Made by a program: the position numbers and the translations under genes. The notes beneath the pieces were generated by a model, which did not search any database, was not told where the DNA came from, and saw only the letters and a list, made by a program, of their open reading frames with translations. From an uncultured Bacillus sp. (GTDB taxonomy: Bacteria; Bacillota; Bacilli; Bacillales; Cytobacillaceae): a stretch of DNA of 14,967 bases. Of this stretch, positions 1 through 5,772 are shown in pieces. Within the stretch, counting starts at the first letter, position 1. Each line of letters begins with the position of its first letter. Where the stretch lies: positions 1-14,967 of the forward strand of contig CALGSR010000370.1 of assembly GCA_937902115.1 (NCBI GenBank), given 5' to 3'.

Positions 1-252
1 GACAAAAAACAATGCCGCAATTAGTGACGACTTATGTATGTCCTTTTCAACAAGTTTACCGCCAAAAGCAGCAGACATCCCAAGGACGAAAATAGCTAAA
101 CTAAATGCCCATTCCACTTCACCGACAGAACTCCCAATGTAGGAGGCAATGTCTGCCTTGAACAATGACCAACAGTACACAGTACCAATGCTGCAGTGAA
201 TGAGTAATGCCGGCAGTACAGCTCGCATCCACTTATTATTAAATTTCCCCAT
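1..252 (-). CDS. OFA-family MFS transporter, N-terminal fragment
   Basis: The first 84 codons are visible; the gene continues past the left edge. The protein opens MGKFNNKWMRAVLPALLIHC and continues with SIGTVYCWSLF, an N-terminal signature I associate with the oxalate/formate antiporter (OFA) group of major facilitator transporters: a short basic stretch, then the first membrane helix with a GTVYCWS motif. A second hydrophobic helix (WAFSLAIFVLGMSAAFGG) and the start of a third (SSLIAALFFV) follow, separated by an acidic and basic loop. The start is the ATG at 250-252, preceded on the minus strand by GAAGGGAGT at good spacing. Members export or exchange small carboxylates such as oxalate, formate or pyruvate; the substrate here cannot be told. 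The visible part shows no defect. Confidence 0.85.
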   Translation of the reverse strand, partial: MGKFNNKWMRAVLPALLIHCSIGTVYCWSLFKADIASYIGSSVGEVEWAFSLAIFVLGMSAAFGGKLVEKDIHKSSLIAALFFV

Positions 253-334
253 ATTATTACTCCCTTCATTTCTATTCAACCTAAAGAAACTGGCGAATAT
301 TATCTTTAAGGATAAATATTACGTTCGATTTTTG

Positions 335-358
335 GCTAAAAAATGGTGGTATTTTAGC
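335..358. promoter_or_regulatory. Inverted repeat upstream of the transporter gene
   Basis: GCTAAAA at 335-341 pairs perfectly with TTTTAGC at 352-358 across a 10-nt spacer rich in GGTGGT. It lies about 85 bp before the transporter start, where an operator could sit. No regulator can be named, and a chance repeat in AT-rich DNA is possible. Confidence 0.3.
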
Positions 359-476
359 TTAATTCAGGTTAAAAAAAGTCCATTTACGAAAATTAATAAA
401 ATTATTATATATCATCTCATCGATAAATAATAGTATTTATTATATTTACATAGTTATAATGGAGAAAGTCTACAAT

Positions 477-509
477 AAAAAACAGCCTAATCATATTAAT
501 TAGACTGTT
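477..509 (-). terminator. Intrinsic terminator of the SDR gene
   Basis: Read on the minus strand, an 11-bp stem (499-509 with 481-491) starts AACAGTCTAAT, closes with one G-U pair around a 7-nt loop, and runs into TTTTTT (complement of 477-482). It is about 110 bp beyond the SDR stop codon and before the transporter gene, so it separates the two minus-strand genes. Confidence 0.75.
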
Positions 510-617
510 TCCAAGTGAAAAAATAATCGATTCTATTTATCTTTAATCTAGTTCGCAACTTTCACCTAATAATAAAGTTGATTTTGAACATAAGAACAAT
601 AGCGTTGACGAAACAGA

Positions 618-1355
618 TTATCGAGATGTATATCCACCATCAACTGTTAAGTAATTTCCAGTCATGAAAGAAGAATCATCAGAACCCAAGAATAATACTG
701 CTTTTGCCATTTCTTCTGCTTGGCCAAGGCGTTTCATCGGAGTGGCTTCAGCTAATGCCTGTTTACTTTCTTCAGGAATAATGGGTGTATCTATGAAACC
801 CGGACATAGTGCGTTCACACGAATATTCTGTTCTGCATATTCAACGGCAAGTGAACGTGTTAGATTGATCACCCCACCTTTTGCTGCATTATAGGCTGCT
901 GAACCTGATGATCCAACTAAGCCAAACATGGAAGCTGTATTTACAATTGTACCGCCACCCGTTTTTAGCATTTCACGGATTGCTTCACGCGCTACTAAAA
1001 ATACACCATCTAAGTCAACATTTACGGTATTACGCCATTCAGAGTACTCTAAATCATGTGAAGAGTGAACGCGGCCAATGCCTGCATTGTTAAATACAAC
1101 ATCGACTCTGCCAAAGGCTTCAACTGTTTGTTTAAATATATTAGCTACATCCTCTTCACTTGTAATATTCGCTTTAACAAATAGAGCTTCAGCATTAAGC
1201 GCTTTCAATTCCGCTTCAAATGCTTTTCCCTTTTCTTCATTTAAATCTACAAGTACTACTTTAGCACCTTCTGAAACAAATAATTTTGCTGTTGCTGCTC
1301 CAATACCAGATGCTCCCCCAGTAATGACAGCCACTTTATTTTGTAATTTTCCCAT
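618..1355 (-). CDS. Short-chain dehydrogenase/reductase (SDR), classical type
   Basis: This 245-aa protein has the length and all the marks of a classical SDR. They are the cofactor motif TGGASGIG (residues 12-19), an acidic residue at the end of the second strand (D37 in VLVDLN) that favours NAD(H), NNAG (89-92), and the catalytic tetrad N112, S142, Y155, K159 in YNAAK. The C-terminal VDGG follows GNYLT. SDRs of this kind oxidise or reduce alcohols and ketones in the cytoplasm; annotation transfer would give names such as glucose dehydrogenase or 3-oxoacyl-ACP reductase, but the substrate is not evident. I chose the ATG at 1353-1355 because AGGAGG lies 8 nt before it; the frame is open 13 codons further upstream without a comparable site. 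It has its own promoter with a repeated operator-like element and its own terminator. Confidence 0.93.
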   Translation of the reverse strand: MGKLQNKVAVITGGASGIGAATAKLFVSEGAKVVLVDLNEEKGKAFEAELKALNAEALFVKANITSEEDVANIFKQTVEAFGRVDVVFNNAGIGRVHSSHDLEYSEWRNTVNVDLDGVFLVAREAIREMLKTGGGTIVNTASMFGLVGSSGSAAYNAAKGGVINLTRSLAVEYAEQNIRVNALCPGFIDTPIIPEESKQALAEATPMKRLGQAEEMAKAVLFLGSDDSSFMTGNYLTVDGGYTSR

Positions 1356-1427
1356 TTTATATTCCTCCTGTTCAATCATTGAAGTCGCTACCATAATTCA
1401 ATTGAAATTCATAGAGTAATTAAAATA

Positions 1428-1473
1428 TGTACTACTTTGTTCACAATTTAATTGTACCATTTTGTTCACAATT
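1428..1473. repeat. Two-copy direct repeat, 25-bp period, in the SDR promoter
   Basis: Two 21-bp copies (1428-1448 and 1453-1473) differ at two positions and share a perfect 13-mer, TTTGTTCACAATT, at 1436-1448 and 1461-1473. On the minus strand each copy contains TTGTGAACAA, itself a small inverted repeat (TTGT, GA, ACAA). The copies fall in the spacer and near the start site of the predicted promoter of the SDR gene, the position expected for a repressor. The TTGTGAA part resembles a Rex half-site, but the second half-site in opposite orientation is missing. Confidence 0.6.
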
Positions 1474-1478
1474 AACAA
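1451..1478 (-). promoter_or_regulatory. Predicted SigA-type promoter of the SDR gene
   Basis: On the minus strand TTGTTA (1473-1478) and TACAAT (1451-1456) are separated by 16 nt, a plausible -35/-10 pair about 95 bp before the SDR start. One copy of the 25-bp-period repeat fills the spacer and the other overlaps the expected transcription start. Confidence 0.5.
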
Positions 1479-1594
1479 TAGTTAAATGTCATTTAATGTA
1501 GAATTATTGAGTATTTTGTCGAAAATTGTTTACTATCAAAAGGAATGCTCCATGAAATATGATCAAAGGTGTCATCCAAACAGAAGTTACAGCC

Positions 1595-2479
1595 TCATAC
1601 GTGATGAATCCTTTCGACAAACCTTGTCGCGGCTCGTGATAACGAAACATTTTTTAAATAGCAAATACCAATGCTCCTTTTAGGAATCTCCTCTTCTAAT
1701 AATACTCTGTATAATTCTCCCCTTTTTATGTAATCCTCTGAGAACTCTTTTATCACACACGAAATACCTAAGTTTATCTTTGTGAATTCTATTAATAAAT
1801 CATATGACCCGAGTTCAAATAAAGGTGAGACCTGGAAGCCCTTCTTTTTCAAAAAGCTTTCGACAAAGATTCTTGAATTTGATTTTCCTTCTAAAAATAT
1901 AAGCGGCATTTTCATTAAATCCTCAAAACTAATCGGATTCTTTGCTATTTCTTTATATTTTTCTCCACACACAAAAATATCCTGAATCTCTTTACACGGT
2001 ATCGCTTCAATATGCTCATCCAGTATCGGTAAATTGCATATTCCTAAGTCCGCCCTGCCGGATTTAATAAAGGCGCAGATTTCTGTTGTTGTTCCATTCA
2101 GGATATTTAATTTGATCCCCGGATATCTGAGGTGGAATTCCTCCAAATAGGGTAAAAGAAAATAGCGAGAGATTGTATCGCCAACTCCAATTCGTAATTC
2201 TCCTATCTTTAATTGTTTAAATTCCAATAATTTATCTTCTGCAATTTCAATCATTCCTAGAGCTGAGCTCACATGCTCATATAATAATTTTCCTTCACTT
2301 GTCAATTTCACGCCCTTTGATGTCCGATGGAAAAGCTGGATATCTAATTCATTCTCCAGCTTTGAAATGGATTGACTGACAGCAGATTGTGTCATATATA
2401 GTTCCTGTGCTGCTCTAGAAAAACTATTATTTCGACTGACAACATTAAAAATACGATAAAAATCCAATTTTCCAATCAT
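1595..2479 (-). CDS. LysR-family transcriptional regulator
   Basis: This 294-aa protein has the LysR-type length and layout. An N-terminal winged helix-turn-helix (about residues 1-60, with SFSRAAQELYMTQSAVSQSI as the DNA-reading helices) leads into a linker helix and then a two-lobed effector domain starting near LRIGVGDTISRYFLLPYL. The frame is open 11 codons upstream, but the ATG at 2477-2479 has AAGGGG at proper spacing and matches the usual LysR N-terminus, so I took that. It is divergent from the CofE-like gene with 129 bp between them, the classic arrangement in which a LysR protein controls its neighbour and itself. It also lies upstream of the SDR gene on the same strand, but about 240 bp and a separate promoter lie between them, so co-transcription is doubtful. 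The effector is unknown. Confidence 0.93.
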   Translation of the reverse strand: MIGKLDFYRIFNVVSRNNSFSRAAQELYMTQSAVSQSISKLENELDIQLFHRTSKGVKLTSEGKLLYEHVSSALGMIEIAEDKLLEFKQLKIGELRIGVGDTISRYFLLPYLEEFHLRYPGIKLNILNGTTTEICAFIKSGRADLGICNLPILDEHIEAIPCKEIQDIFVCGEKYKEIAKNPISFEDLMKMPLIFLEGKSNSRIFVESFLKKKGFQVSPLFELGSYDLLIEFTKINLGISCVIKEFSEDYIKRGELYRVLLEEEIPKRSIGICYLKNVSLSRAATRFVERIHHV

Positions 2480-2516
2480 ATAAGCACCCCTTATGTGATA
2501 TATTATTAACATTAAT

Positions 2517-2545
2517 TTTACTAATATTATTTAAAGAGGTATAGT
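2517..2545 (+). promoter_or_regulatory. Predicted promoter of the CofE-like gene
   Basis: TTTACT (2517-2522) and TATAGT (2540-2545) are 17 nt apart and lie 63 bp before the TTG start at 2609. The moderate hexamers fit a promoter helped by an activator such as the divergent LysR protein. Confidence 0.45.
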
Positions 2546-2554
2546 AGTATTGGA

Positions 2555-2575
2555 TAAATAATTGTACGTTATTTA
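2555..2575. promoter_or_regulatory. Inverted repeat in the CofE-like gene leader
   Basis: TAAATAA (2555-2561) and TTATTTA (2569-2575) form a perfect 7-bp inverted repeat around a 7-nt centre. It lies between the predicted promoter and the ribosome binding site GAGGAG (2595-2600). It could be an operator, but it is simple AT-rich sequence, so chance cannot be excluded. Confidence 0.3.
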
Positions 2576-2608
2576 ACAAATAATACTCTTATTTGAGGAG
2601 AGATTATA

Positions 2609-3799
2609 TTGGAAAGAGTAGTTGGAACAGTCGTACGCGGACTTCGCGGACCCATCATTAATAACGGCGATAACATTGGAGAAATTGTCGTAAATACGGT
2701 ATTAAACACAGCAAAGGTAGAAGGTTTTTCGATTGAGAATCGTGACATCGTAACGATTACAGAATCTGTTATCGCTCGCGCCCAAGGAAACTATGCAACG
2801 ATTGATCATATTGCAACAGATATTAATCGTAAATTTGGCGAAGAAACCGTAGGTGTAACTTTCCCAATCCTGAGCCGCAACCGATTTGCAAACTGCTTAA
2901 GAGGGATTGCAAAAGGAACAAAGAATGTAGTCTTAATGTTAAGTTACCCATCTGATGAAGTGGGAAATCACCTGGTAGATATTGATGAGCTGGATAAGAA
3001 AGGGATTAACCCTTGGACAGATGTATTATCAGAAGCTGAATTCCGCAAGCATTTCGGCTATAAAAAACATCGATTCACAGGTGTTGACTATATTGATTAT
3101 TATAAAGAATTAATCGAAGCAGAAGGAGCGGGTTGTGAAGTTATCTTCTCGAACAATCCAAAAACCATTTTAGACTTCACAAAGAATGTGTTAACTTGTG
3201 ATATTCATTCACGCTTTAGGACAAAGCGGATTTTAACAAATCATGGTGCTAACATTATATATGGCCTGGATGATATTCTGAAGGAGCCAATCAATGGCAG
3301 CGGATTCAATGAGGCCTACGGCTTGCTGGGGTCCAATAAGGCAACGGAAGACAGCGTAAAGCTCTTCCCTAATGACTGTCAGCCAATCGTCGATAAAATA
3401 CAAGCTAGACTTAAAGAAGAGACGGGTAAAACAGTCGAAGTAATGGTTTACGGCGACGGTGCCTTCAAAGATCCAGTCGGGAAAATTTGGGAGCTTGCCG
3501 ACCCAGTTGTATCACCTGCTTATACTGCAGGACTTGACGGCACACCAAATGAAGTGAAATTAAAATATTTAGCAGATAACAACTTCTCCCACCTTCGTGG
3601 CAAAGAGCTAAAACAGGCTATTTCTGAATATATCGATAATAAAGATGAGGACCTTGTCGGCGCAGTAGAGGCGCAAGGGACTACACCGCGAAGATTAACA
3701 GACCTCATTGGCTCATTGTCGGATTTGACTTCCGGCAGCGGAGACAAAGGAACACCAATGGTCTATATTCAAGGTTACTTCGATAACTATACAAAATAA
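2609..3799 (+). CDS. CofE-like protein (coenzyme F420-0:L-glutamate ligase family)
   Basis: This 396-aa protein resembles the F420-0:gamma-glutamyl ligase family, which in archaea and actinobacteria adds glutamate to F420-0 using GTP. Supporting features are the N-terminal GDNIGEIVVNTV region (20-31) followed by DIVTITESVIARAQG (46-60), which parallels the family's strand-helix carrying a conserved Lys/Arg-Ala-Gly turn. The C-terminal half carries VYGDGAFKDPVGKIWELADP (about 280-299). It is much longer than archaeal CofE (about 250 aa). The start is TTG at 2609, chosen because GAGGAG lies 8 nt upstream and no ATG follows nearby. No other F420 gene is visible, and Bacillaceae are not generally known to make F420, so the true reaction may be another amide ligation. 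It is divergent from a LysR gene and ends at a terminator. The family call is fairly sure; the function is not. Confidence 0.8.
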   Translation: MERVVGTVVRGLRGPIINNGDNIGEIVVNTVLNTAKVEGFSIENRDIVTITESVIARAQGNYATIDHIATDINRKFGEETVGVTFPILSRNRFANCLRGIAKGTKNVVLMLSYPSDEVGNHLVDIDELDKKGINPWTDVLSEAEFRKHFGYKKHRFTGVDYIDYYKELIEAEGAGCEVIFSNNPKTILDFTKNVLTCDIHSRFRTKRILTNHGANIIYGLDDILKEPINGSGFNEAYGLLGSNKATEDSVKLFPNDCQPIVDKIQARLKEETGKTVEVMVYGDGAFKDPVGKIWELADPVVSPAYTAGLDGTPNEVKLKYLADNNFSHLRGKELKQAISEYIDNKDEDLVGAVEAQGTTPRRLTDLIGSLSDLTSGSGDKGTPMVYIQGYFDNYTK

Positions 3800-3808
3800 G
3801 AATCGTAC

Positions 3809-3841
3809 AAAAGGATGTCTTTTCATGAGGGCATCCTTTTT
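3809..3841 (+). terminator. Intrinsic terminator of the CofE-like gene
   Basis: AAAGGATG (3810-3817) pairs with CATCCTTT (3832-3839), extended inwards by a U-G and a C-G pair, with a 10-nt loop and a TTTTT tail to 3841. It begins 10 bp after the stop codon. Confidence 0.85.
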
Positions 3842-3920
3842 CTCATTTTTTAAATGGTACTGCATCAAAATGAGGCTATAAAAAGGCGCATTTAATTAAG
3901 TATAACCAGCGGAAGTAATA

Positions 3921-4106
3921 TAATCGGAAATTCTTCGCTTATACGCAGAATGGAAGCCATTTTGGGGGATATAAGGGGAGTTTTTCCGATTATGAAAGGG
4001 GAAATCCCCCATTTTCACATTTTCCGATTCAATAGGCGGAATTCTCCCGTCTATTGAAGTTACTTTTTATTAGGATTCACTAATTAAGCGGAATTTTCCC
4101 GTCTAT
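3921..4106 (-). repeat. Palindrome array A (four ~23-bp palindromes, inverted relative to array B)
   Basis: Read on the minus strand from 4106, four imperfect palindromes of the type ATAAGCGGA-N5-TCCGCTTAT start at 4106, 4054, 3993 and 3943, so the spacings are 52, 61 and 50 bp. The third unit shares 21 of 23 positions with the third unit of array B, including the core CGGAAAAACTCCC. The first two units here are close copies of each other. The linkers contain smaller palindromes, for example GGGG(AAAT)CCCC at 3998-4009 and AATGG/CCATT in the next linker. The array ends 3 bp from the nuclease stop codon. It fills most of the 310-bp gap between the CofE-like and nuclease genes. Confidence 0.75.
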
Positions 4107-4109
4107 TTA

Positions 4110-4772
4110 TCAGATCGGGTGCTTAACCTGATCCCCCAACCGATAGGAGCGGATCCTCATAATCCCAGATGCGGGAATCAGCATCTTTTTATCGACTAGT
4201 TGAGAAAGTACTTTTTTTACAGTCTTGTCACTTAGTCTCAAATACTTCTCAACTTCTATAGGGGATATGGCTTCTCCTTTTCGAATGGCTAGCCTAAGTA
4301 CTTCCTTTTCGACTATGGACAGAGATGTCAGGTCCAGTTCATCTCCCAGCCATCGGCCAATCACTTGCTGAACAATCTGTTGGCATCGACGAGGCTTCTC
4401 TTTAATTTGGTCATAAGAAAAGCGGATCACAGTCCATCCGTCAATCACTAACTGGTTTTGACGTTCCAGACTGTCGGAAAATTGCCATCTGCCTATGTCC
4501 CTAAGGTGAGGGCCATAGCCGTCGACCTCAAGGCAAATACGGATGGCGGGTCGAATATAAGCAAAATCCAAATACCTTTTGCCATCCTTGAAATCATCAA
4601 CTTCATATTCTGGATGAAGGTACTGGAAATGGTAAAATAGGGGCCACCACACTTGCTTCAAAAATAGCATTTCAGCATGGTTGTGTCCTTCTTGTAAGCG
4701 CCGCAACCGTTCACCGGTTCTAGCCTGCAAGTGAGCATTCATAAAGGACGAGTATTCTTCTTCAAATCCCAT
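4110..4772 (-). CDS. DUF559/Vsr-like nuclease domain protein with C-terminal winged helix
   Basis: This 220-aa protein has a central segment typical of DUF559/Vsr-type PD-(D/E)XK nuclease folds. A glutamate lies in an early helix (E34 in HAEMLFLK), then D69 in RYLDFAY, then the strand IRICLEVDGYGPH with E82, D84 and H89. After that come an arginine/glutamine helix (SDSLERQNQLV) and the closing strand GWTVIRFSYDQI (112-123). Residues about 150-212 (SLSIVEKEVLRLAIRKG to MRIRSYRL) look like a winged helix, with SDKTVKKVLSQLVDKKML as recognition helix and wing entry. This suggests a DNA-binding nuclease or nicking enzyme. The ATG at 4770-4772 was chosen with AGGAG 10 nt upstream; a TTG seven codons earlier is also in frame. 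It stands alone, flanked by two inverted palindrome arrays. Activity and target are unknown. Confidence 0.75.
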   Translation of the reverse strand: MGFEEEYSSFMNAHLQARTGERLRRLQEGHNHAEMLFLKQVWWPLFYHFQYLHPEYEVDDFKDGKRYLDFAYIRPAIRICLEVDGYGPHLRDIGRWQFSDSLERQNQLVIDGWTVIRFSYDQIKEKPRRCQQIVQQVIGRWLGDELDLTSLSIVEKEVLRLAIRKGEAISPIEVEKYLRLSDKTVKKVLSQLVDKKMLIPASGIMRIRSYRLGDQVKHPI

Positions 4773-4876
4773 AGCATCTCTTCTCCTATCCAACGGTCAT
4801 GCCTTTTACGGCATCTAGCCAAAATTTAATGGCCTAACCTTAACAAATTGGGAAACCGTTCTTTCCTCAATTTCCC

Positions 4877-4907
4877 CTATTAAATTTCAACATGGGCAAT
4901 TTAATAG
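4877..4907. promoter_or_regulatory. Perfect 10-bp inverted repeat upstream of the nuclease gene
   Basis: CTATTAAATT (4877-4886) and AATTTAATAG (4898-4907) match perfectly across an 11-nt centre, about 105 bp before the nuclease start. The size and symmetry fit an operator for a dimeric regulator, possibly the nuclease's own winged helix. That link is a guess. Confidence 0.4.
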
Positions 4908-5202
4908 CAAACATATTCGACGCGATTATTTATTCAGTTTAACTTCGGACGGATTCTTATGTGAGTGGAAAAAGTGGTTGAATGTAGCTTTCAAATGTAG
5001 ACTTGCGGAGAATATTTAGAGAGAAAATTGAGGATAGAGCTATTTTTAGTTTAATACAATTCTTAAATTTATCAATATACCTTCCCAATATTTCACCAAT
5101 ACAATTTTCCGTTAAGAAAACTTATTATTTTCTAGCTTTCCAAGCATAACGGGTTCTGTTTTGAAGTGCAAAAAGTAAAAAAACAGGTTAAATAACTTAC
5201 GA

Positions 5203-5241
5203 AAAAGCATGGTGATTCGTAAAGAAATTCGCCATGCTTTT
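5203..5241. terminator. Terminator-like hairpin in noncoding DNA, orphan
   Basis: AAAAGCATGGTGA (5203-5215) pairs with TTCGCCATGCTTTT (5228-5241): a 13-bp stem with one G-U and a 13-nt loop, with A's before and T's within its end. It is shaped like a bidirectional terminator, yet no gene ends next to it. It may be left from a lost gene. Confidence 0.5.
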
Positions 5242-5363
5242 ACCTATATAGGAACCCAAAATCAAACATTAAAATGCTGATATAATGCGATTTAGTCACA
5301 CCCGGACGTGAAACAACTAGTGTTATTTTTAAGGAAATAAGTTATTAATGTACTTACGAGATT

Positions 5364-5426
5364 AGGAGGAAAGATGGAATAGGTATGAGGATTCATAGGC
5401 GGAGAATTTCCGGCTACTCTATATAG
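5364..5426 (+). pseudogene. Orphan translation start running into array B
   Basis: A perfect AGGAGG (5364-5369) precedes ATG at 5374, but that frame stops after two codons (ATG GAA TAG). A second ATG at 5385 gives 13 codons, most of them inside the first palindrome of array B, and stops at 5424-5426. A TATAAT-like hexamer occurs upstream near 5281. This reads as the stump of a gene cut off where array B begins, or as a chance match. No protein family can be assigned. Confidence 0.3.
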
Positions 5427-5580
5427 GAGAGGCTTCAGAAGCAGATATAAGCGGAGATATTCCGATTAACTTCTCTAAATAAGGCAAAATCCAAAGATTT
5501 GGATAATATAAACGGAAAAACTCCCTTTATTTTAGGGGAAAATAAGTATTTCCCAACTTAAACGGAATTTAACCGTTTAT
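5395..5580 (+). repeat. Palindrome array B (four ~23-bp palindromes)
   Basis: Units start at 5395, 5447, 5508 and 5558 (spacings 52, 61, 50 bp), identical to array A read on the other strand. Each is an imperfect palindrome around CGGA-N5-TCCG flanked by TAAR/YTTA. The fourth has a perfect 7-bp stem (TAAACGG/CCGTTTA). Linker palindromes are GCTTC-A-GAAGC near 5430-5442, ATCCAAA/TTTGGAT at 5489-5504, and GGGAAA/TTTCCC at about 5536-5554. Two linker palindromes sit at the same offset as in array A but with different bases. The array is noncoding. Confidence 0.75.
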
Positions 5581-5772
5581 TTTTCAAACACAGGGATCAC
5601 TGGGATTTCTCACCCTATTTGCATTACGGTCTACTGTTTTGCACCTTTAAAGAGAACCCGTCATCTTATTCAAAATAACCCTTGAATTTTAATATGGGTT
5701 GGACTTTCAAATGTACCAATTATTTGCTAATGTTAACCCATAAATATACTAATTTAAAAAGGATCGATTGAT

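Larger units (their letters stand above)
253..617. other. Intergenic region between transporter and SDR genes
   Basis: This 365-bp AT-rich stretch lies between two minus-strand genes. It holds the terminator of the SDR gene (477-509) and the upstream region of the transporter gene, including the inverted repeat at 335-358. The only open frame here, plus strand 200-430, starts inside the transporter gene, has no ribosome binding site and an AT-driven composition, so it is not called. Confidence 0.6.
4773..5772. other. 1-kb noncoding region upstream of the aminotransferase
   Basis: No convincing gene is present in any frame. The region holds, in order, a short hairpin just before the nuclease start (ATGCC/GGCAT around 4800), the 10-bp inverted repeat at 4877-4907, a terminator-like hairpin at 5203-5241, an orphan ribosome binding site at 5364-5369, array B at 5395-5580, and the aminotransferase leader. 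The stretch 4910-5200 shows nothing I can name. The lack of any long reading frame next to a leftover translation start suggests decay of an earlier gene, but no protein remnant was recognised. Confidence 0.55.

Noticed and set aside
200..430. Plus-strand 76-codon frame
   Set aside because: It is antisense to the start of the transporter gene, has no ribosome binding site and shows no recognisable protein features.
1428..1473. Rex operator
   Set aside because: Half-sites TTGTGAA occur twice in the same direction, and the inverted partner TTCACAA is not at Rex spacing, so the name was not used.
1486..1683. Plus-strand 65-codon frame between SDR and LysR genes
   Set aside because: It overlaps the LysR 3' end in antisense and lacks a ribosome binding site or family resemblance.
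3921..5580. CRISPR-like regular repeats
   Set aside because: The units are palindromic, diverged and unevenly spaced (52, 61, 50), the linkers are structured, and no cas genes are nearby.
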